A program made the position numbers and the translations under genes. DNA of 64,000 bases from Phytopseudomonas straminea (lineage in GTDB: Bacteria > Pseudomonadota > Gammaproteobacteria > Pseudomonadales > Pseudomonadaceae): contig NZ_FOMO01000014.1 in NCBI RefSeq assembly GCF_900112645.1, positions 1 to 64,000 of the forward strand, read 5' to 3'. The notes below the pieces were generated by a model. It was not told the origin of the DNA and did no database searches. It saw only the letters and a program-made list of their open reading frames with translations. Shown here one piece after another: positions 38,012 to 46,585 of the stretch (positions are counted from its first letter, which is position 1; each line of letters opens with the position of its first letter).

Positions 38012-40585
38012 ATGAGCCAAAGCGACCTCTCCAGCCACACCCCGATGATGCAGCAGTACTGGAGACTGAAGAATCAGCACCCGGACCAGCTGATGTTCTA
38101 TCGCATGGGTGACTTTTACGAGATCTTCTACGAAGACGCCAAGAAGGCCGCCAAACTGCTGGACATCACCCTGACCGCCCGCGGGCAGTCGGCGGGGCAG
38201 TCGATTCCGATGTGCGGCATTCCCTTCCACTCGGTCGAAGGCTACCTGGCCAAGCTGGTCAAGCTCGGCGAGTCGGTGGTCATCTGCGAGCAGATCGGCG
38301 ACCCGGCCACCAGCAAGGGCCCGGTGGAACGCCAAGTGGTGCGCATCATCACTCCGGGCACCATCAGCGACGAAGCGCTGCTCGACGAACACCGCGACAA
38401 CCTGCTGGCTGCCGTATTGGGTGACGAGCGCCTGTTCGGCCTTGCCGTGCTGGACATCACCAGCGGCCGCTTCAGCGTGCTGGAGATAAAAGGCTGGGAA
38501 AACCTGCTGGCCGAACTCGAGCGCCTCAACCCGGCCGAGCTGCTGATTCCCGATGACTGGCCCCAGGGCCTGCCGGCCGAGAAGCGCCGTGGCTCGCGTC
38601 GTCGCGCGCCCTGGGACTTCGAGCGCGACACGGCCCAGAAGAGCCTGTGCCAACAGTTCGGCACCCAGGACCTCAAAGGCTTCGGCTGCGAAACCCTGAC
38701 CCTGGCCATCGGTGCAGCCGGCTGCCTGCTGGCCTATGCCAAGGAAACCCAGCGCACCGCCCTGCCCCACCTGCGCAGCCTGCGCCATGAACGCATCGAC
38801 GATACGGTGATCCTCGACGGCGCCAGCCGCCGCAACCTGGAGCTGGACGTCAACCTCGCCGGCGGCCGCGACAACACCCTACAATCGGTGGTGGACCGTT
38901 GCCAGACCGCCATGGGCAGCCGCCTGCTCGGCCGCTGGCTGAACCGCCCGCTGCGCGATCGCACAGTGCTCGAAGCCCGTCAGGAGTCGATTGCCTGCCT
39001 GCTGGATCGCTACCGTTTCGAAACCCTGCAGCCGCAGCTCAAGGAAATCGGCGACCTGGAGCGTATTCTCGCCCGTATCGGCCTGCGTAATGCGCGCCCG
39101 CGGGATCTGGCGCGCCTGCGCGATGCCCTTGGCGCCCTGCCCGAGCTGCAACAGGCCATGGCCCAGCTCGACTGCGCCCACCTGACCGCGCTGGCAGGCA
39201 CCATCAGCACCTACCCGGAACTGGCCGAGCTGCTCGCGACGGCGATCATCGACAACCCGCCCGCGGTGATTCGCGATGGTGGCGTGCTGAAAACCGGCTA
39301 TGACGCCGAACTCGACGAGCTGCAGTCGCTCAGCGAGAACGCCGGCCAGTACCTGATGGATCTGGAAGCCCGCGAGAAGGCCCGTACCGGCCTGGCCAAC
39401 CTCAAGGTCGGCTACAACCGCGTGCACGGTTACTTCATCGAGCTGCCGAGCAAGCAGGCCGAGTCGGCGCCGGCCGACTATATCCGTCGCCAGACCCTCA
39501 AGGGTGCCGAGCGCTTCATCACTCCCGAGCTCAAGGAGTTCGAAGACAAGGCACTTTCAGCCAAGAGCCGCGCGCTGGCCCGTGAGAAGCAGCTCTATGA
39601 AGAACTGCTGGAGCGGCTGATCGGCCACCTCGGCCCGCTGCAGGACAGCGCCGCCGCGCTGGCCGAATTGGACGTGCTGAGCAATCTGGCCGAACGTGCC
39701 CTGAACCTGGACCTCAATCGTCCGCGCTTCGTCGACGAGCCGTGCATGCTGATCGAGCAAGGCCGCCACCCGGTGGTCGAGCAGGTGCTGACCACACCGT
39801 TCGTCGCCAACGACCTGAAGCTCGACGACGCCACGCGGATGCTGATCATCACCGGCCCGAACATGGGCGGTAAGTCGACCTACATGCGCCAGACCGCACT
39901 GATCGTGCTGCTCGCCCATATTGGCAGCTTCGTGCCGGCGGCGCGCTGCGAACTGTCGATGGTCGACCGCATCTTCACCCGCATCGGCTCCAGCGACGAC
40001 CTGGCCGGCGGTCGCTCGACCTTCATGGTGGAAATGAGCGAGACCGCCAACATCCTGCATAACGCCAGCGACCGCAGCCTGGTGCTGATGGACGAAGTGG
40101 GCCGCGGCACCAGCACCTTCGACGGCCTGTCGCTGGCCTGGGCAGCTGCCGAGCAGTTGGCCAACCTGCGCGCCTACACGCTGTTCGCCACCCATTACTT
40201 CGAGCTGACCGTATTACCGGAAAGCCAGCCGGCAGTGGCCAACGTGCACCTCAACGCCACAGAGCACAACGAGCGCATCGTCTTCCTGCACCACGTTCTG
40301 CCCGGTCCGGCCAGCCAGAGCTATGGTTTGGCCGTGGCGCAATTGGCAGGCGTGCCGGCGCCGGTGATCCTGCGTGCCCGCGAGCATCTGGCGCGCCTGG
40401 AAACCACCAGCCTGCCCCACGACCTGCCGCCGCAAACTCCGGGACAACCAGCTGCACCGATGCAGAGCGATATGTTCGCCAGCCTGCCGCACCCGGTGCT
40501 GGAAGAGCTGCAGCTGGTCGATCCGAATGATCTGAGCCCGCGCCAGGCACTTGAACTGTTATATGCATGGAAGGCGCGGGTCTAA
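38012..40585 (+). CDS. mutS: DNA mismatch-recognition protein MutS
   Basis: An 857-residue MutS: mismatch-binding Phe-x-Glu in RMGDFYEIF near residue 30, connector and lever domains, ATPase Walker A GPNMGGKST, Walker B VLMDEVGRGTS, HTH C-terminus. Start at 38012. It recognises mispairs and recruits MutL. Confidence 0.97.
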   Translation: MSQSDLSSHTPMMQQYWRLKNQHPDQLMFYRMGDFYEIFYEDAKKAAKLLDITLTARGQSAGQSIPMCGIPFHSVEGYLAKLVKLGESVVICEQIGDPATSKGPVERQVVRIITPGTISDEALLDEHRDNLLAAVLGDERLFGLAVLDITSGRFSVLEIKGWENLLAELERLNPAELLIPDDWPQGLPAEKRRGSRRRAPWDFERDTAQKSLCQQFGTQDLKGFGCETLTLAIGAAGCLLAYAKETQRTALPHLRSLRHERIDDTVILDGASRRNLELDVNLAGGRDNTLQSVVDRCQTAMGSRLLGRWLNRPLRDRTVLEARQESIACLLDRYRFETLQPQLKEIGDLERILARIGLRNARPRDLARLRDALGALPELQQAMAQLDCAHLTALAGTISTYPELAELLATAIIDNPPAVIRDGGVLKTGYDAELDELQSLSENAGQYLMDLEAREKARTGLANLKVGYNRVHGYFIELPSKQAESAPADYIRRQTLKGAERFITPELKEFEDKALSAKSRALAREKQLYEELLERLIGHLGPLQDSAAALAELDVLSNLAERALNLDLNRPRFVDEPCMLIEQGRHPVVEQVLTTPFVANDLKLDDATRMLIITGPNMGGKSTYMRQTALIVLLAHIGSFVPAARCELSMVDRIFTRIGSSDDLAGGRSTFMVEMSETANILHNASDRSLVLMDEVGRGTSTFDGLSLAWAAAEQLANLRAYTLFATHYFELTVLPESQPAVANVHLNATEHNERIVFLHHVLPGPASQSYGLAVAQLAGVPAPVILRAREHLARLETTSLPHDLPPQTPGQPAAPMQSDMFASLPHPVLEELQLVDPNDLSPRQALELLYAWKARV

Positions 40586-40634
40586 CGCCAGAGCCAACTA
40601 GCTGATAGAATCCCGCGCGCTCCGGGAGCGCTGC

Positions 40635-40795
40635 GGCCTTTAGCAGGCCGTTGAAAACGTAGGCGAGGCAGGCAAGACAAGGCAAAAACGGCCGAAAAAG
40701 CGCAGTTTACAGGCTGTAAATGAGCATTTTTTGGCCGTTTCTAACGCAGTATTGCCAACGCAGGTAGTTTTCGACGGCTTGTTAGCCTGGCCCGC
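40635..40795. repeat. Dispersed structured repeat, copy 2
   Basis: Most diverged copy of the family. Stems: aaacggcc/ggccgttt at 40686-40693 and 40733-40740, tttac/gtaaa at 40706-40710 and 40716-40720, plus an outer stem pairing gccgttgaaaac with gttttcgacggc. It fills the 282-bp gap between mutS and fdxA. Confidence 0.65.
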
Positions 40796-40867
40796 AGCCC
40801 ATTCCAGAGCCTAAGAGCGGCCGTTCAAGAAACCGCTCGCTGCCGTAGCCCGAGGAGAAAACTAGAA

Positions 40868-41191
40868 ATGACCTTCGTCGTCACCGACAACTGCATCAAG
40901 TGCAAGTACACCGACTGCGTGGAAGTCTGTCCGGTGGACTGCTTCTACGAGGGCCCGAACTTCCTGGTGATCCACCCGGATGAATGCATCGACTGCGCGC
41001 TCTGCGAGCCGGAGTGCCCAGCGCAGGCCATCTTCTCCGAAGACGAGATTCCCGATGGCATGCAGGAATACATCGAGCTCAACGCCGAGCTGGCGGAAGT
41101 CTGGCCGAATATCACCGAGCGCAAAGAAGCCTTGCCCGATGCCGAAGAATGGGATGGCGTGAAAGACAAGCTTCAGCACCTCGAGCGCTGA
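40868..41191 (+). CDS. fdxA: Seven-iron ferredoxin FdxA
   Basis: A 107-residue [3Fe-4S][4Fe-4S] ferredoxin with cysteine clusters CIKCKYTDCVEVCPVDC and CIDCALCEPECP, and the C-terminal extension of the Azotobacter FdI type. AGGAG site upstream. In Pseudomonas it lies beside rsmZ and rpoS. Confidence 0.95.
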   Translation: MTFVVTDNCIKCKYTDCVEVCPVDCFYEGPNFLVIHPDECIDCALCEPECPAQAIFSEDEIPDGMQEYIELNAELAEVWPNITERKEALPDAEEWDGVKDKLQHLER

Positions 41192-41215
41192 GCGAGGCGG
41201 CACAAGCCGCTAACA

Positions 41216-41250
41216 AAAATGCCGCTACCCCAGAGGGTGCGGCATTTTTT
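41216..41250 (+). terminator. Terminator of fdxA
   Basis: 10-bp stem (41216-41225 with 41239-41248) and a T run to 41250, shortly after the fdxA stop. The following 100 bases to the RsmZ terminator show nothing further. Confidence 0.85.
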
Positions 41251-41357
41251 ATGGGCGCTTGAAAAGTCGCCTGCCGCCGCGCTCGTAACAGCACGGTGAC
41301 GCCTGGCGGCTATTCAGAATCGCGGATAAGCAACGCGGCTTGAGCACTTTTCTGCAG

Positions 41358-41493
41358 GCAAAAAAAGGGGCGGTTTTACCCGCCCACTCTTTTGTCCCTA
41401 TTCCCTGAAACTCCCAACTCATCATCCTGATGAATCGCTTCCCGCGATGTCCTGATCGTTGTCCCTAACGACCTGCGCTTGTCCCTAAGCACG
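41358..41493 (-). ncRNA. rsmZ: Small regulatory RNA RsmZ
   Basis: A minus-strand RNA of about 136 nt. It contains eight GGA motifs (AGGGA, CAGGA, GGGAA types), several in hairpin loops, which bind and titrate RsmA/CsrA. It includes segments like aggacatcgcgggaagcgattcatcaggat seen in fluorescent Pseudomonas RsmZ, split here by small changes. It ends in a GC stem (41368-41373 with 41380-41385) and seven T. The start is inferred from the -10 box TAATAT (41500-41505) and -35 TTGTGA (41522-41527). Neighbour fdxA is the known rsmZ neighbour. Confidence 0.9.
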
Positions 41494-41499
41494 GTTCAG

Positions 41500-41527
41500 A
41501 TATTAACGGCCTCGAGATTTATCACAA
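41500..41527 (-). promoter_or_regulatory. rsmZ core promoter
   Basis: On the minus strand: TTGTGA (41522-41527), 16-bp spacer, TAATAT (41500-41505). The start would be near 41493. About 180 bp upstream lies the GacA box, the spacing known for rsmZ. Confidence 0.7.
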
Positions 41528-41663
41528 CGCCCTCTCAACCGACGCAGGCAGCCAAGACACTCAAGCATCCAATAAATAAATCCTTTATTTACAATAACTT
41601 GAAAATATAGATGGCTCAGCGTCAGTTTCCCAACGCGAAACCGTCACCCAGGCTTACAGGGCT

Positions 41664-41681
41664 TGTAAGCAATCACTTACA
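41664..41681. promoter_or_regulatory. GacA upstream activating sequence of rsmZ
   Basis: Perfect palindromic arms TGTAAG-N6-CTTACA, matching the GacA box consensus. Centred about 180 bp upstream of the inferred rsmZ start. A second, overlapping CTTACA/TGTAAG pair begins at 41653. Confidence 0.9.
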
Positions 41682-41724
41682 TGATCTGGGCGAAAACGTG
41701 CGGAACAATGGAAGCGATGCAAGC

Positions 41725-42081
41725 TCACACCGGTGCGGCGAGCGGATGGAAGCTGAAGTAGTAGCGAAGGGCGTCGACCATCTCCAAGTAATCCTGAGGC
41801 GGCGACTGCAGCGTGAAACCCGAATCGAAGCTGCCAGGCGTCACGTCTTCCTGGCACCACAGGCAGGTGGCTGTGAAGTCGATATGGCGAAAGCCGTCGC
41901 AACCCGGAATTTTCAGGCGCAGATCGAAGCAGCCCCCCACCAGCACCGGCAGTTGGCTGATCAGCATCAGGCCGTCTGCCGATACATTGCCCAGGTAACC
42001 GACCGGTTTGTCGGTAAAGGCATTGAAGACCTTCAGGTAGTAAGGCAGCTGGTGCCGTTCGATATGGCGGTTGGCGTTCAT
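41725..42081 (-). CDS. PilZ-domain protein
   Basis: A 118-residue single-domain PilZ protein. The c-di-GMP motif RHIER (5-9, RxxxR) and NVSADG (D/NxSxxG) are both present, so ligand binding is likely. The output is unknown. It is the first gene of the block following the RsmZ region, and its stop lies 43 bases from the GacA box. Confidence 0.82.
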   Translation of the reverse strand: MNANRHIERHQLPYYLKVFNAFTDKPVGYLGNVSADGLMLISQLPVLVGGCFDLRLKIPGCDGFRHIDFTATCLWCQEDVTPGSFDSGFTLQSPPQDYLEMVDALRYYFSFHPLAAPV

Positions 42082-42142
42082 GATGGCAGAGCGCTATGAG
42101 TGTGAGGCGAGTATGCCGCCTGCCCAACTGACTGACCAGTGC

Positions 42143-42568
42143 TCAGTGACAGCGGCCTGACAACTGGTCGCGAAGCTGGCTGCGTGCGGCGTTCAGCTGC
42201 TCGTCGCTGTAATAGTGGCGCTCGCCACTGGCGCCTTGATGAAAGTAACGTCGCCCCTCGGGCATCGAAGCCAATTGCGCACGCAACTGAGCGCACTCCT
42301 TGACGAGCTGCGCCTGCTGCTCACGGCGGGCTTGAGCAGCCTGGGCCTGTTCGTCGCGGCGCGCCTGGAAGTAGCGCTCGGCACGCTGCTCGCGCTCCTG
42401 GGTGGCGGCGTCGCGTTCGATTACCTGGGGCTTTACCTCGACAGTTTGAGCATTGGCAGCCTGGGGCTGCTGACCGAAATGCACCTGACCGTTTTCATCG
42501 ACCCAGCGATAGACCTGCCCGAAGGCCAGGCAGGGCAATAACAGCAAACCAACCAGAGCACGCGTCAC
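42143..42568 (-). CDS. DUF4124-domain exported protein
   Basis: A 141-residue protein: signal peptide (1-17), DUF4124 motif VYRWVDENGQVHFGQQP, then a long Glu/Gln/Arg-rich coiled coil (about 50-110). Probably periplasmic. No function known for the family. Forms a pair with the lipoprotein gene upstream. Confidence 0.82.
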   Translation of the reverse strand: MTRALVGLLLLPCLAFGQVYRWVDENGQVHFGQQPQAANAQTVEVKPQVIERDAATQEREQRAERYFQARRDEQAQAAQARREQQAQLVKECAQLRAQLASMPEGRRYFHQGASGERHYYSDEQLNAARSQLRDQLSGRCH

Positions 42569-42598
42569 GGCCTTCTCCAGGCAATCAGTCCCGTGCCG

Positions 42599-42976
42599 TC
42601 AAAGCGTGCCGGCAGGCGACACCTTGGCGGGCTCCGAGACGCCTTGATGGCCGAGCTGGCGCAGGGTTTCCAGCCGCGCGCGGGCACGGAAGGCATATTC
42701 GCTGGTGGGGTAACGGCCGATGATGAACTGGTAGGTCTGCGCCGCATCGAGGTACAGGTTCTGCCGCTCAAGGCATTGGCCGCGCAGCAGGGAAATCTCT
42801 GGCTGTATATAGCTGCGCGAGCGGCTCGAGCGCTCGGCCTGGGACAGATACAGCAGGGCGTCTTCGCAATCGCCCCGGTCGTAGGCCTGATAGGCCTTAT
42901 TCAGATGGTGATCGAGCGACATGCGGGTGCACCCGCCAACGACCAGGACACAGCACAGCAGCAACAGAATACGCAT
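42599..42976 (-). CDS. TPR-type lipoprotein
   Basis: A 125-residue lipoprotein: lipobox LVVGGC, then TPR-like helices (HLNKAYQAYDRGDCEDALLYLSQAE; LYLDAAQTYQFIIGRYPTSEYAFRAR). Likely an outer-membrane-anchored scaffold. The start MRILLLL at 42976 follows the signal peptide; 30 bases separate it from the DUF4124 gene. Confidence 0.78.
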   Translation of the reverse strand: MRILLLLCCVLVVGGCTRMSLDHHLNKAYQAYDRGDCEDALLYLSQAERSSRSRSYIQPEISLLRGQCLERQNLYLDAAQTYQFIIGRYPTSEYAFRARARLETLRQLGHQGVSEPAKVSPAGTL

Positions 42977-43155
42977 GGGTTTCTCCTCCAATGAGCAGCG
43001 TATCGGCGCGGCCCGCAAAAACTGAACAGTCGCAACATGCTGCATTGGCTTGGACGACTAACGATGGGTAGCGGTCTTCTAGGCTGATTCAGGTCAACGC
43101 ATGCCCACCGAGGATGGGCTGCAATGCCAGACAACCACTTCGCGAGGTCGCCCCC

Positions 43156-44064
43156 ATGAAACTCGAAACGCTACTGGTCGTGATCGACCCCAGCCAACCC
43201 AGCCACCCGGCTCTGGAACGTGCCGCCTGGCTGGCCCGTCGTGCCGGGGCGCGCGTGCATGTGCTGCTGGTCGAGTATAGCCCCGCGCTGGATGGCAGCA
43301 CCCTGGAGCAGAGCTTGCAGAGCAGAGCCCGGGAAGCCCTTATCGAGCAACGCAGCAGCTGGCTTCAGGAGATGCTGGCGCCGCTGCAAGGCGAAGGGCT
43401 GGCCGTGAAGCAGGACGTTCGCTGGGGCAAGCGGCTGCATGAAACGGTGCTGGAAGTGGCCGAACAGCTGCAACCGGATCTGGTGCTCAAATCCGCTGCC
43501 CACAACAACCTGCTGCGCCGCTTGCTGCTCACTGACAGCTGCTGGCAACTGATGCGCCACTGCCCTTTCCCGCTATGGTTGGTGCACCACGCGCAGTGGC
43601 GCGGCAACAACCTGTGCACCGCCGTCGACCCACTGCACAAGGACGACAAGCCGGCCGCGCTGGATCATCACCTGATCGACACCAGCCAGGCGCTTGCCAA
43701 GGACCTCGGCATGCATGCCGATGTCGTGCATTGCCACGCGCCACTGCCGCGCACTCTGCTCAACAACGCCGAGCTGCTGGCCACCTATCAGCAGTACGTC
43801 AACGATGATGCGCAGCAGCATCACCAGGCCTTCGAAGACCTGATTCGTCAGCACGGGATCGAGCCGGACGCCGCTCATCTGCTCGAAGGTGCGCCGGAGA
43901 ACATGCTGCCGCGCTTCGTACGCAAGCACGAAATCGATCTGCTGGTGATGGGCGCCATCGCCCGCGGGCGGCTGGATACCATCCTGATCGGCCACACCGC
44001 CGAGCGTCTGCTCGAGTCGGTGGACTGCGACCTGCTAGTGGTCAAGTTGCCGGTGGAAAAGTAG
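43156..44064 (+). CDS. Universal stress protein, tandem USP (UspE-like)
   Basis: A 302-residue protein with two USP domains (about 4-150 and 160-300). The second ends in GAIARGRLDTILIGHTAERLLESVDCDLLVVK, with the G-x9-G-S/T-like nucleotide-loop. It is adjacent to pyruvate kinase, as in P. aeruginosa. Start at 43156 by domain start. Confidence 0.88.
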   Translation: MKLETLLVVIDPSQPSHPALERAAWLARRAGARVHVLLVEYSPALDGSTLEQSLQSRAREALIEQRSSWLQEMLAPLQGEGLAVKQDVRWGKRLHETVLEVAEQLQPDLVLKSAAHNNLLRRLLLTDSCWQLMRHCPFPLWLVHHAQWRGNNLCTAVDPLHKDDKPAALDHHLIDTSQALAKDLGMHADVVHCHAPLPRTLLNNAELLATYQQYVNDDAQQHHQAFEDLIRQHGIEPDAAHLLEGAPENMLPRFVRKHEIDLLVMGAIARGRLDTILIGHTAERLLESVDCDLLVVKLPVEK

Positions 44065-44135
44065 TGCAGTGGAACAATGACTACAGCGCGGCGGCGTAGT
44101 AGCCTCGCGGTCTGCTTCAATAAAGGAGTCCGCGC

Positions 44136-45587
44136 ATGACCGTTCGCCGCACCAAAATCGTCGCCACCCTCGGCCCAGCCAGCAACTCGCCACAGATGCT
44201 GGAAAAGTTGATCCTGGCCGGGCTGGATGTTGCCCGCCTGAACTTCTCCCACGGCACGCCGGAAGAGCACAAGGCACGCGCCCAGCTGGTACGCGACATC
44301 GCCGCCAAGCATGGCCGCCATGTGGCTCTGCTGGGTGACCTGCAGGGCCCGAAGATCCGCATCGCCAAGTTCGCCAACAAGCGTATCGAGCTGGAAGTCG
44401 GTGATCGCTTCACCTTCTCCACCAGCCATCCGCTGACCGAAGGCAACCAGCAGGTAGTCGGCATCGACTACCCGGATCTGGTCAAGGATTGCGGCGTCGG
44501 CGACGAGTTGCTGCTCGACGATGGTCGCGTGGTCATGCGCGTTGAAAGCACCACCCCCGACACCCTCGAATGCGTCGTGCTGATCGGCGGCCCGCTGTCC
44601 GACCATAAAGGCATCAACCGTCGCGGTGGCGGCCTGACCGCCCCGGCCCTGACCGAGAAGGACAAGGCCGACATCAAGCTGGCTGCTGAAATGGACCTGG
44701 ACTACTTGGCCGTTTCCTTCCCGCGCGATGCCGCGGACATGGAATACGCCCGCCAGCTGCGTGACGAAGCCGGCGGCAAAGCCTGGCTGGTCGCCAAGAT
44801 CGAGCGCGCCGAAGCGGTAGCCAACGACGAAACCCTCGACGGCCTGATCAAGGCCAGCGACGTGGTGATGGTCGCCCGAGGTGACCTCGGTGTGGAAATC
44901 GGCGACGCCGAGCTGGTCGGCATCCAGAAGAAGATCATTCTGCATGCACGTCGCCACAACAAGGCGGTGATCGTCGCGACCCAGATGATGGAGTCGATGA
45001 TCCAGAACCCGATGCCGACCCGTGCCGAGGTGTCCGACGTGGCCAACGCCGTGCTCGACTACACCGACGCAGTCATGCTGTCGGCCGAGAGCGCCGCTGG
45101 CGCCTACCCGCTGGAAGCCGTGCAGGCCATGGCGCGTATCTGCCTGGGCGCAGAGCGTCACCCGACCGGCAAGAGCTCCAGCCACCGCATCGGCAAGACC
45201 TTCGAGCGTTGCGACGAGAGCATCGCCCTGGCGGCCATGTACACCGCCAACCACTTCCCAGGCGTGAAGGCGATCATCGCCCTGACCGAAAGTGGTTACA
45301 CCCCGCTGGTCATGTCGCGCATCCGCTCCTCGGTGCCGATCTACTCCTTCTCCCCGCACCGCGATACCCAGGCGCGCTCGGCGATGTTCCGTGGCGTGTA
45401 CACCATCCCGTTCGACCCGGCGGCCCTGCCGGCCGGCGAAGTCAGCCAGGCGGCGGTGGACGAGCTGCTCAAGCGCGGCCTGGTCGAGCAAGGCGACTGG
45501 GTGATCCTGACCAAGGGCGACAGCTACCACACCATCGGTGGCACCAATGGCATGAAGATCCTGCATGTCGGTGACGTTCTGGTCTGA
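44136..45587 (+). CDS. pyk: Pyruvate kinase
   Basis: A 483-residue pyruvate kinase (PykA type): LNFSHGTPEEH, DLQGPKIR, VARGDLGVEIG and VIVATQMMESM blocks hold the catalytic Lys and metal ligands. It makes pyruvate and ATP from PEP. AGGAG site upstream, strong terminator downstream. Confidence 0.96.
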   Translation: MTVRRTKIVATLGPASNSPQMLEKLILAGLDVARLNFSHGTPEEHKARAQLVRDIAAKHGRHVALLGDLQGPKIRIAKFANKRIELEVGDRFTFSTSHPLTEGNQQVVGIDYPDLVKDCGVGDELLLDDGRVVMRVESTTPDTLECVVLIGGPLSDHKGINRRGGGLTAPALTEKDKADIKLAAEMDLDYLAVSFPRDAADMEYARQLRDEAGGKAWLVAKIERAEAVANDETLDGLIKASDVVMVARGDLGVEIGDAELVGIQKKIILHARRHNKAVIVATQMMESMIQNPMPTRAEVSDVANAVLDYTDAVMLSAESAAGAYPLEAVQAMARICLGAERHPTGKSSSHRIGKTFERCDESIALAAMYTANHFPGVKAIIALTESGYTPLVMSRIRSSVPIYSFSPHRDTQARSAMFRGVYTIPFDPAALPAGEVSQAAVDELLKRGLVEQGDWVILTKGDSYHTIGGTNGMKILHVGDVLV

Positions 45588-45606
45588 GGATTGGCGCAGT
45601 AACAGG

Positions 45607-45632
45607 AAGGCCCGCATCGATGCGGGCCTTTT
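45607..45632 (+). terminator. Terminator of pyk
   Basis: 11-bp stem (45607-45617 with 45620-45630) followed by T's; it also lies next to the end of the convergent reductase gene and can serve both. Confidence 0.85.
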
Positions 45633-45646
45633 CATTTGTGCAGCGT

Positions 45647-46585
45647 TCAGGCGTGAGGCAGAAACAGGTCGCTGAACAGCTGGCTGCGCGGCAGGCCAGC
45701 CAGGTACAGGCGCCGCGAAAGCGCCTCGACGGTTTGCGGGCCGCCACAGAGCAGCGCTACCGTTTGCCGCGATGCGGGTCGCAGATTGCCCAGAAATGCC
45801 GGCAAGGCGGCCGTCTCGATCAGCTCGACCTGTACCTGCGGGTGCCGACTGGCGATGCCCTGCAGGGCGTCGGCCAGGTAATGCTCAGCAGGCGTGCCGG
45901 CCACATGCACCACGCGAATCGGCCCCTGATGATCCTGGCGCAGCGCCTCGCGCAATACCGCCCACAGGGGCGCCAGGCCGGTGCCGGCGCCGAGCAGCCA
46001 CAGCGGTTTTTCCTGCCAGTCCGGGTCGTAGTGCAGGGATGCGCCGCTGAGTGCGCCCAGACGCAGGCTGGCGCCGACCTGCAGTTGGCGCACGGAATCG
46101 CAGAAGGCGCCGGGCCGGCCGCAATCGATATGAAACTCCAGCCAGGCATCCTCACAGGGCAAAGAGGCCAGCGAGTACGGCCGGGCGATGCCGTCCGCTG
46201 TCCACAGCAGCAGATGCTGACCCGCTCGATAACGCATGGGGTGCTGCGGCAGGAGGCGCAGGCGCACGACGCGCTCGCTCAACCAGTCCAGCGCCTGAAT
46301 CTGCGCCGGCATGGCATCACGGGTGGGATCGAAAACCTCCAGTTGCAGCGGCTCGATCACGCTGCACTGGCAGGCCAGACACCAGCCCTGCTCGCGGCGC
46401 GCCATATCCAGCGCATCGGGTTTGGCATCGTGCGGCTCACCGGCGACGCAGCGTACCAGGCAGGCCTGGCAGCTGCCGGCGCGGCAGCTGTAGGGCACCG
46501 GCACACCGGCGGCGAGTAGCCCATCGAGCAGATTGCTGGCCGGGGCGACGTCCCAGCAGCGGTCACTCAGTCGCAGCTGGGGCAT
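45647..46585 (-). CDS. 2Fe-2S ferredoxin-containing FAD/NAD(P) oxidoreductase
   Basis: A 312-residue reductase: N-terminal plant-type ferredoxin (SCRAGSCQAC ... CLAC, 34-75), then FAD (RPYSLASLP) and NAD(P) (GAGTGLAPLWAVL) domains. It resembles CDP-6-deoxy-glucoseen reductase and oxygenase reductase components. Partner unknown. It begins 23 bases inside the end of the SadC-like gene, so the two are probably one transcript. Confidence 0.85.
   Translation of the reverse strand: MPQLRLSDRCWDVAPASNLLDGLLAAGVPVPYSCRAGSCQACLVRCVAGEPHDAKPDALDMARREQGWCLACQCSVIEPLQLEVFDPTRDAMPAQIQALDWLSERVVRLRLLPQHPMRYRAGQHLLLWTADGIARPYSLASLPCEDAWLEFHIDCGRPGAFCDSVRQLQVGASLRLGALSGASLHYDPDWQEKPLWLLGAGTGLAPLWAVLREALRQDHQGPIRVVHVAGTPAEHYLADALQGIASRHPQVQVELIETAALPAFLGNLRPASRQTVALLCGGPQTVEALSRRLYLAGLPRSQLFSDLFLPHA

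Noticed and set aside
37421..38788. Long form of the pncC frame (455 codons)
   Set aside because: The extra 285 codons are antisense to mutS; the CinA domain begins at 37933 with the expected start.
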